7,217 bases of DNA from NCBI GenBank assembly GCA_903911165.1, contig CAIWCQ010000266.1, forward strand, positions 1 to 7,217. The letters are read 5' to 3'. The DNA comes from an uncultured Actinomycetes bacterium (GTDB taxonomy: Bacteria > Actinomycetota > Actinomycetes > Mycobacteriales > Mycobacteriaceae). Position 1 is the first letter of the stretch. Each line of letters begins with the position of its first letter. Of this stretch, positions 1 through 5,443 are shown one piece after another. Under the pieces are notes generated by a model. That model made no database searches, was not told where the DNA came from, and worked only from the letters and a program-made list of their open reading frames with translations. The translations under genes were made by a program, and so were the position numbers.

Positions 1-857
1 CCACCCTGCTGTCCTGTCTCGGCGGGATTCTGCGCCCGACGGCCGGCCGCATCGAGTTCGGCGACATCGACCTCACCGCCCTCGATGCGAACGCGCTGTC
101 CGACTACCGGCGCAACACGGTCGGGATCGTGTTTCAGGCCTTCAACCTGGTACCCAGCCTGACCGCTCTAGAAAACGTGATGGTGCCGTTGCGCGCCGCC
201 AAAGTTCCGAAAAAGCAGGCTCACGAGCGGGCCGAGGAACTACTGACCCGCGTCGGCCTGGCACACCGGATGTCGCACCGGCCCGGTGACCTCAGCGGCG
301 GACAACAGCAGCGAGTTGCGGTCGCCCGGGCAATCGCGCTGGACCCACCGCTGCTGATCGCCGACGAACCCACCGCGCACCTGGACTACATCCAGGTCGA
401 GGAGGTGCTCACGCTGATTCGCGACCTCGCTTCTGGCGAACGGGTGGTGGTGGTGGCCACCCACGACACCCGGATGCTCCCCCTGGCCGACCGCGTGGTG
501 GAACTGGTACCGCATACCGACGCCGACGAGCACGGACCCGAGACCGTCACCCTCAAAGCCGGCGAGACGCTCTTCGAACAGGGCACGATGGGGGACTTGA
601 TCTACCTGGTGTCTACCGGCGAGGTCGAACTGATCCGGGAACTGGCGGGCGGCGGTGAGGAAGTTCTCAAGGTCGCCGGCGCAGACGACTACTTCGGCGA
701 GATGGGTCCACTGTTCGCCCTGCCCCGGTCGGCAACTGCGCGGGCCCGCACCGACACCACGGTCGTCGGGTACTCGGTGCAGAGTTTCCGGGAGTTGTTG
801 GGCAGCATAGGATCTCGAGACCTTATCGAGCACAAGCCCTTACGCCGCGAAGACTGA
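1..857 (+). CDS. ABC transporter ATPase with C-terminal cyclic-nucleotide-binding domain (5' partial)
   Basis: This is the ATP-hydrolysing subunit of a MacB/LolD-like ABC transporter, expected to act at the inner face of the membrane with a permease encoded elsewhere. The reading frame is open from base 3 and the first visible residues, TLLSCLGG, directly follow a Walker A lysine/serine, so only about 45 N-terminal residues are missing. The GTG at 129 is internal ([11 protein letters not shown]-loop), not a start. LSGGQ is at 291-305, Walker B LLIADEP at 351-371, the D-loop TAHLD follows, and the switch histidine of ATHD is at 462-464. From about 540 to 806 comes a CRP/PKA-type cyclic-nucleotide-binding fold. 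Its phosphate-binding cassette FGEMG...LPRSATARA (693-743) keeps both the Glu and the Arg that contact cAMP in the family. The 284 visible residues plus the missing part give about 330, the length I recall for M. tuberculosis Rv0073 and Rv2564 (annotated GlnQ), which share this architecture. The 'glutamine' label is weak; the substrate is unknown. The stop lies 4 bp from the convergent ribD stop. Confidence 0.93.
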   Translation, partial: TLLSCLGGILRPTAGRIEFGDIDLTALDANALSDYRRNTVGIVFQAFNLVPSLTALENVMVPLRAAKVPKKQAHERAEELLTRVGLAHRMSHRPGDLSGGQQQRVAVARAIALDPPLLIADEPTAHLDYIQVEEVLTLIRDLASGERVVVVATHDTRMLPLADRVVELVPHTDADEHGPETVTLKAGETLFEQGTMGDLIYLVSTGEVELIRELAGGGEEVLKVAGADDYFGEMGPLFALPRSATARARTDTTVVGYSVQSFRELLGSIGSRDLIEHKPLRRED

Positions 858-867
858 CACTTCAGTC
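852..867. terminator. Hairpin joining two convergent stop codons, possible bidirectional terminator
   Basis: GACTGA (852-857), loop CACT, TCAGTC (862-867) is a perfect 6-bp inverted repeat. The plus-strand stop TGA (855-857) lies in one arm and the minus-strand ribD stop (862-864, TCA on the plus strand) in the other. It sits exactly at the tail-to-tail junction, where a terminator serving both strands would be expected. No T-run follows on either side, so it is not a classical intrinsic terminator. U-tract-less hairpins have been proposed for mycobacteria, but a 6-bp stem is short and could be chance. Confidence 0.35.
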
Positions 868-1878
868 GGGTGGCACCAGGCTGAGCAGAAGATCCGGTTC
901 GATCTGTTCAACGCCGTCGAAACGCCAGCGCAGTGCGTGCGCGATGCCGGTGACACCGATGTCATCCACCGTGCCGAACGGCCCGCCCAACAGGACCGGT
1001 GCCACGTAGGCCAGGATGCGGTCGATGACACCGGCCCGCAGAAACGCCCCGGCGAGGGTCGCCCCGCCTTCCACCAGGACATCGGTGCGATCCGACAGTG
1101 CCCGAATCACCTCGGCCGGGTCGCGAGTGCGCAACGTCATGGTGGGCGCATCGTCGCTGAAGACATTAGAGTCGGGCGGCACCTCACGTCCGCCGACCAC
1201 CACCCGAAGCGGCTGCCGGGGCGCGAGAGTGCCGTCGGGAAATCGAGCGGTCAGACTCGGGTTGTCGGCGAACACCGTGCCGGTGCCCACCACGATGGCG
1301 TCGGCGGCCGCGCGGCGACGATGCACATCGGCACGGGCGGCTGCGCCGGTGATCCACTGCGAGGACCCGTCGGCTGCGGCACTCCGGCCGTCAATGCTCG
1401 CGGCGAATTTCCAGGTGACATGCGGCAGGCCGGTGCGCTGCCTGTGCAGCCACTCGCGCAGGGTGCCGCCGGCGACCTCATCGGCGCACACCCCGGCAGT
1501 CACCGCCACGCCGGCGTCGTGCAGGCGTGCCGCACCACCGGCGGCGTCGGGGTTCGGGTCAGCGACGGCATAGGCGACCGCCGCGATGCCGGCGTCGAGC
1601 AGGGCCTCGACACAGGGCGGGGTGCGGCCGTGATGGTTGCACGGCTCCAGTGTCACCACTGCGATGCCGCCGGCCGCGCGCTCCCCCGCGGCCCGCAGGG
1701 CAACAACCTCGGCATGCGGACCACCCGCCGGTTCGGTGGCGCCTACCCCGACAATCTCCCCGTGCGCGCTCACGATCACCGCTCCCACGGGAGGATTCGG
1801 ATAGGTGGATCCCTTCACCCGCTGGGCCTGTTCGATCGCCTGGCTCATCGCGGCGACGACCTGCGCGGGCGCGGTCAC
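862..1878 (-). CDS. ribD: Bifunctional riboflavin biosynthesis deaminase/reductase RibD (RibG)
   Basis: RibD deaminates the pyrimidine ring of 2,5-diamino-6-ribosylamino-4-pyrimidinone 5'-phosphate and then reduces the ribose chain with NADPH, giving 5-amino-6-ribitylamino-uracil phosphate for riboflavin. The N-terminal deaminase domain (about residues 1-145) has the zinc site His55 in HAE with catalytic Glu57, plus Cys80 and Cys89 in the [11 protein letters not shown] motif, and the [10 protein letters not shown] substrate loop at 25-34. The C-terminal reductase domain begins near residue 153 with [11 protein letters not shown] and SSQWITG (172-178), followed by [12 protein letters not shown] and the VEGG nucleotide-binding loop. 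At 338 residues it is full length; from memory the M. tuberculosis RibG is about 339. The start is GTG at 1878, which overlaps the rpe stop as GTGA. No good Shine-Dalgarno precedes it, suggesting reinitiation by ribosomes finishing rpe. It is the last gene of the train. Confidence 0.96.
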   Translation of the reverse strand: MTAPAQVVAAMSQAIEQAQRVKGSTYPNPPVGAVIVSAHGEIVGVGATEPAGGPHAEVVALRAAGERAAGGIAVVTLEPCNHHGRTPPCVEALLDAGIAAVAYAVADPNPDAAGGAARLHDAGVAVTAGVCADEVAGGTLREWLHRQRTGLPHVTWKFAASIDGRSAAADGSSQWITGAAARADVHRRRAAADAIVVGTGTVFADNPSLTARFPDGTLAPRQPLRVVVGGREVPPDSNVFSDDAPTMTLRTRDPAEVIRALSDRTDVLVEGGATLAGAFLRAGVIDRILAYVAPVLLGGPFGTVDDIGVTGIAHALRWRFDGVEQIEPDLLLSLVPPD

Positions 1879-2570
1879 AGAACCAGATGCGGCGACGCGT
1901 TGCCAGCCTGGTGGCGCAACGCCTCGACGGCCACGGCCGGGTCGGCCGCACCGTAGACCGCTGAACCCGCAACGAAGCAGTCAACCCCAGCTTCGGCGGC
2001 CTGCTCGATGGTGTCGGCATTGATGCCGCCGTCGATCTCGATCAGGATTGTCAACTCGCCGGAGTCGACCAACCGGCGCACGGCCGCGACCTTGGTCAGC
2101 ACCTCGGGGATGAAACTCTGACCGCCGAATCCCGGTTCGACCGACATGATCAGCAAGGTGTCGAAGTTCCGCAGGATCTCCAGGTACGGCTCAATCGGCG
2201 TGCCGGGCTTGACCGACAACCCCGCCTTGGCACCAGCAGCACGGATGTCGCGCGCCACCGCGACCGGATCGTCGGTCGCCTCGGCGTGAAAGGTCACGTT
2301 GTAAGCGCCGGCCTCGGCGTAACCCGGCGCCCACCGGCCCGGATCGGTAATCATCAGATGGCAGTCCATCGGGATGTCGGTCGCCTTGAGCAGGCTCTGG
2401 ACCACGGGCAGTCCGAGGGTGAGATTCGGCACGAAGTGCGCATCCATCACATCGACGTGCAACCAGTCGGCGCCCTCGACAGCCGCAGCCGCTCTGGCCA
2501 GCCAGGCGAAGTCGGCGGACAGGATCGACGGCGCAATCATCGGCCGGGTCGGTGTTGCCATAGCTGTCAC
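1875..2570 (-). CDS. rpe: Ribulose-phosphate 3-epimerase
   Basis: Rpe interconverts D-ribulose 5-phosphate and D-xylulose 5-phosphate in the cytosolic pentose phosphate pathway. The 231-residue TIM barrel begins with [10 protein letters not shown] (12-21). Metal and catalytic residues are visible: His38 and Asp40 in LHVDVMD, His71 in CHLMI, and Asp180 in EIDGGIN. The phosphate loops are SVEPGFGGQ (143-151) and VAGSAVYG. One oddity is residue 44, Ala (codon GCG) in DAHFVPN, where most family members have Gly (DGHFVPN); the signature otherwise holds and the enzyme should be active. The start is uncertain: GTG at 2570 (15 bases after the rsmB stop) or ATG at 2561, three codons inside. Neither has a clear Shine-Dalgarno, and the first ten or so residues lie before the conserved fold. 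The 3' end overlaps the ribD start by four bases. Ribulose 5-phosphate also feeds the dihydroxybutanone branch of riboflavin synthesis, which fits the neighbour ribD. Confidence 0.96.
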   Translation of the reverse strand: MTAMATPTRPMIAPSILSADFAWLARAAAAVEGADWLHVDVMDAHFVPNLTLGLPVVQSLLKATDIPMDCHLMITDPGRWAPGYAEAGAYNVTFHAEATDDPVAVARDIRAAGAKAGLSVKPGTPIEPYLEILRNFDTLLIMSVEPGFGGQSFIPEVLTKVAAVRRLVDSGELTILIEIDGGINADTIEQAAEAGVDCFVAGSAVYGAADPAVAVEALRHQAGNASPHLVL

Positions 2571-2585
2571 TGTAGGGCGTGCGAC

Positions 2586-3977
2586 TCAGGCATCTTTGCG
2601 CAACGCCGCGGCGAACATCGCGTCGGTCCCGTGCCGGTGCGGCCACAGTTGCACGCACGGCCCGGCGCCGAGGTTGTCGACGGGCGCAAAAAGGGGGCGG
2701 GCATCCAGGGCGGTCACCGGATAGCGGCGCAGCGCATCGGAGACAACGCCCACGGTCTCCACCAGATGCGGCGAACACGTCGCGTAGAGCACGACACCGC
2801 CCGGTCGGGTCAGGTCGATCGCCGCCGCCAGCAGTCCACGCTGCAGCGTGGCGAGTACCGGAACATCAGCCGGAGTGCGCCGCCACCGGGCTTCCGGGCG
2901 CCGCCGCAATGCACCGAGGCCGGTGCAGGGCGCGTCAACGAGTACGCGGTCGAATCCGCCGGGTGGCAGCGAGGTCTCGCGGCCGTCGACGCGCAGGACT
3001 TCCACCGACAGTCCGCGGGTGTTGTGTTCGACCAGCTCGGCCCGTCGGGGGTTGGGTTCGATCGCCGTCACGGTCGCACCCTGCTGCGCGGCAATCGCCG
3101 CGATCAGAGCGGTTTTACCGCCGGGGCCGGAGCAAAGGTCAAGCCAGCGTCCGCCGTCGGGACCGGTCACTGGCGCGAGGGTCAGTGCCCGCGCCACCAA
3201 CTGGCTGCCCTCGTCCTGAACCAGTGCCATACCGTCCCGGATCGCAGTCAGCCCACCGGGATCACCGCCGCCGAGGTAGACCGCGTAGGGCGAATAGCGA
3301 CCGACCTCACCGCCGACGGCCGCAGCAAGCTCCGCAGCGCTGATCGCACCGGGCCTGGCAGCGAGATGAACCGCCGGTCGCGCATCGTCGGCGGCCAACG
3401 CCGCGTCGAGTTCGCCGGCATCGGCGCCGAGGGCGTCGGTGAAAGCCTGCGCGATCCAGCGCGGATGGGCATGGGTGAAGGCGGCATGCCCGACGGGATC
3501 GGTGTCGGCGGCCGGCGCCAGTTCAGCCAACCACGACTGCTCGTCGCGCTTGGAGATGGTGCGCAGCACACCGTTGACGAAACCTGCTCGGACCGAGTCG
3601 AATTCGAGTCCGGCCTGCTCCACCGTGGTCGACACCGCGGCGTGCGTGGCAACGTTGGTGCGCAACAGTTGATAGGCACCCAGTCGCAGCAGGTCCAGCA
3701 ATACCGAGTCGATCTGATCGATCGGCCGGCTGGCCGCCGCGGCGATCACAGCGTCGAGTGTGCCGCGGGAACGGCAGGTGCCGTAGGTCAGTTCGGTGGC
3801 GAAGGCCGCGTCCCGACCGGTGATCCCTCGTTCGGAGAGCAGCGCTGGCAGCGCCAGGTTGGCGTAGGCATCGCGCTCGGACACCGCGCGCAGCACGTCG
3901 AATGCCGCACGGCGGGCGGGGTCCAACTGTGCTCGCCGCGGCCGCCTGCCGCTGCGATCACCCGGTTGTTGGGTCAC
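2586..3977 (-). CDS. rsmB: 16S rRNA (cytosine-967-C5)-methyltransferase RsmB (Fmu/Sun)
   Basis: RsmB places a 5-methyl group on one cytosine of 16S rRNA (C967 in E. coli numbering) using S-adenosylmethionine. The 463-residue protein has a basic N-terminal leader (GRRPRR), a NusB-like RNA-binding domain (about residues 20-160) and a C-terminal Rossmann methyltransferase domain. The SAM motif is [11 protein letters not shown] at 279-289. Motif IV is DAPCTGLG with Cys351, and motif VI is YATCSPH with Cys401. The 50-residue spacing of the two cysteines equals that of E. coli Cys325/Cys375, where the motif VI cysteine attacks the base and the motif IV cysteine helps release product. The start is GTG at 3977, overlapping the fmt stop as GTGA with no strong Shine-Dalgarno, so translation is probably coupled to fmt. 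The fmt-rsmB order is conserved widely in bacteria. Confidence 0.95.
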   Translation of the reverse strand: MTQQPGDRSGRRPRRAQLDPARRAAFDVLRAVSERDAYANLALPALLSERGITGRDAAFATELTYGTCRSRGTLDAVIAAAASRPIDQIDSVLLDLLRLGAYQLLRTNVATHAAVSTTVEQAGLEFDSVRAGFVNGVLRTISKRDEQSWLAELAPAADTDPVGHAAFTHAHPRWIAQAFTDALGADAGELDAALAADDARPAVHLAARPGAISAAELAAAVGGEVGRYSPYAVYLGGGDPGGLTAIRDGMALVQDEGSQLVARALTLAPVTGPDGGRWLDLCSGPGGKTALIAAIAAQQGATVTAIEPNPRRAELVEHNTRGLSVEVLRVDGRETSLPPGGFDRVLVDAPCTGLGALRRRPEARWRRTPADVPVLATLQRGLLAAAIDLTRPGGVVLYATCSPHLVETVGVVSDALRRYPVTALDARPLFAPVDNLGAGPCVQLWPHRHGTDAMFAAALRKDA

Positions 3978-4903
3978 GACGTCCGGACTGCGGAATCGAG
4001 ACGAGCACCACGCGCCCAGTCTGCCGCCGCCATCGGTTTTTTCCCGGGTGGTTGGATCTGACCGAGTTGAACCGGAACCGATCCGGTCCCGATCAGTACC
4101 CGTGTCCTCTCAGCCACGATCACGCCGGGTTCGGGCGCATTACCGGATTCCTCGACGCTGACCGGACCGACTTTGATTCGCATATCCCCGATCATCGTCC
4201 AGGCGCCCGGATTCGGCGTCATCGCCCGGATACGACGCTCGATGACGTGCGCCGGCAGATCCCAGCGGATCCGGGCCTCGTCCACCGAGACCTTCGGTGC
4301 CACGCTGACACCCTCACCGGACTGTGGCACCGGCGTCACCGACCCGTCGGCAATCCCGTCCAGGGTGGCTTCCAACAGCGCCGCGCCCGAGAGGGCCAGT
4401 CGATCCAACAGCTCCCCCGCAGTATCGTCGGCGCGGATGGTCTCGGTCACGATCCCGTACACCGGACCCGAATCCAGTGCGGGTTGGATCCTGAATGTTG
4501 TTGCGCCGGTGACGGAATCACCCGCGGCAATGGCTGCCTGTACCGGGGCGGCCCCACGCCAGGCCGGCAACAGTGAGAAGTGCAGATTGACCCATCCACT
4601 CGCTGGCACCGCGAGCATCTGGGCACTAAGCAGTGCTCCGTAGGCGACGACGGCACAGCAGTCCGGGGCGAGGTCGGTCATCTCGGCGACGAACTCCGAG
4701 GAGTTCGGCTTCTCCGGTTTCAGCACCGGGATGCCGGCTTCACAGGCGAGCTGTGCCACCGGAGATGGTGCCGGTTTCCCGCGCCGGCCTGCCACGGCGT
4801 CCGGTCGGGTCAGGACGGCGACGACCTCATGATGGGGCGAGTCGATCAGTCGCCGCAACGACGGGAGTGCCGGCGCCGGAGTGCCGGCGAAGAGAATGCG
4901 CAT
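3974..4903 (-). CDS. fmt: Methionyl-tRNA formyltransferase
   Basis: Fmt transfers the formyl group of 10-formyl-tetrahydrofolate to Met-tRNA-fMet, which commits it to initiation. The 309-residue protein starts with the Rossmann strand MRILFAGTP. The catalytic triad of the family is at the same numbers as in E. coli: Asn106 and His108 in NLHFSLLP, and Asp144 in LDSGPVYG. The [11 protein letters not shown] folate-site motif covers 110-120, and a basic loop AGRRGKP (38-44) corresponds to the tRNA-contacting insertion. A C-terminal OB-like tRNA-binding domain begins near residue 205 ([11 protein letters not shown]). The ATG at 4903 immediately follows the LemA stop (TGAATG) and has GAAGG five bases upstream within the LemA coding end. 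The 3' end overlaps the rsmB start by four bases. The length is normal and no key residue is missing. Confidence 0.96.
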   Translation of the reverse strand: MRILFAGTPAPALPSLRRLIDSPHHEVVAVLTRPDAVAGRRGKPAPSPVAQLACEAGIPVLKPEKPNSSEFVAEMTDLAPDCCAVVAYGALLSAQMLAVPASGWVNLHFSLLPAWRGAAPVQAAIAAGDSVTGATTFRIQPALDSGPVYGIVTETIRADDTAGELLDRLALSGAALLEATLDGIADGSVTPVPQSGEGVSVAPKVSVDEARIRWDLPAHVIERRIRAMTPNPGAWTMIGDMRIKVGPVSVEESGNAPEPGVIVAERTRVLIGTGSVPVQLGQIQPPGKKPMAAADWARGARLDSAVRTS

Positions 4904-5443
4904 TCAGACCTTCGGTACCTGATAGAACTCCCGCTCCGGCACCCCCGCTATGCCCGCGACGAACATCCACGGGATGGTGGTCCGCAACCGGTTGACGGTG
5001 GCCGCGGAATCGTTGTAGTACTGCCGGGCGAAGGCGAGTTTATCTTCGGTGTCGGCGAGGTTCTGCTGCAGGTTCAGGAAGTTATTCGTCGAACTCAACT
5101 GCGGGTAGCTCTGGCCCAGTGCCAGCACCTGTCCGACGGCGGTGTCGAACTGTCCTTCCGCTGTGCTGCGCTGCATCACGGACTTACCTGAGGTGGCGGC
5201 GGTCAGCGCGGTTTGCGCATCCGCAATGCGCCCCAGAACCGCCTTCTCGTGGGCCGCGAAACCGCTCACGGTGCCAACCAGACTCGGGATCAAGGCTGCA
5301 CGCCGGGTGAGTTGTACGTCGATTCCGCCGAGTGCCTCGTCGACCTGCACGTCGGCGGCCCGGAGTTTGTTGTAGCCGAGCACGAATCCGACCAGCACCA
5401 CCACCGCGATCACCAACGCCAGAATCAGCACGAATGTCACCAT
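4904..5443 (-). CDS. LemA-family membrane-anchored protein
   Basis: LemA-family proteins have one N-terminal transmembrane helix followed by a long helical bundle; their molecular role is not established. Here residues 4-25 form a hydrophobic segment (FVLILALVIAVVVLVGFVLG), then the family hallmarks follow: YNKLRAADVQVDEALGGIDV, QLTRRAALIPSLV (a counterpart of the usual QLKRRxDLIPNLV), GFAAHEKAVL, YPQLSSTNNFLNLQ, FARQYYNDSAATVN and the ending IPWMFVAG...REFYQVPKV. With ATG at 5443 it is 179 residues; the next codon is GTG (5440), which would give 178 and a GTGA overlap with the upstream stop. I favour ATG, with AGGAGG 6 bases upstream. The frame stays open far upstream (to about 6034), but that extension overlaps the DUF2207 gene, is arginine-rich and lacks family similarity. 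It is likely co-produced with the DUF2207 protein; such pairs occur in many bacteria. Confidence 0.92.
   Translation of the reverse strand: MVTFVLILALVIAVVVLVGFVLGYNKLRAADVQVDEALGGIDVQLTRRAALIPSLVGTVSGFAAHEKAVLGRIADAQTALTAATSGKSVMQRSTAEGQFDTAVGQVLALGQSYPQLSSTNNFLNLQQNLADTEDKLAFARQYYNDSAATVNRLRTTIPWMFVAGIAGVPEREFYQVPKV

Noticed and set aside
129..131. GTG as the start of the ABC ATPase
   Set aside because: Starting there would remove the Walker A region and part of the Q-loop strand; the frame is open to the left edge and encodes the expected residues just after Walker A.
937..1956. A 339-codon plus-strand open frame opposite ribD
   Set aside because: It mirrors ribD almost end to end and its composition is typical antisense shadow; ribD has all zinc-site and reductase motifs.
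2571..2585. An internal promoter or terminator between rsmB and rpe
   Set aside because: The gap is only 15 bases with no clear -10 box, hairpin or Shine-Dalgarno; simple operon spacing explains it.
2286..4061. A 591-codon open frame on the plus strand opposite rsmB and parts of rpe and fmt
   Set aside because: The minus-strand genes carry complete catalytic motifs over the whole stretch. The plus-strand translation is Arg/Gly-rich without recognisable domains, as expected for antisense frames in GC-rich DNA.
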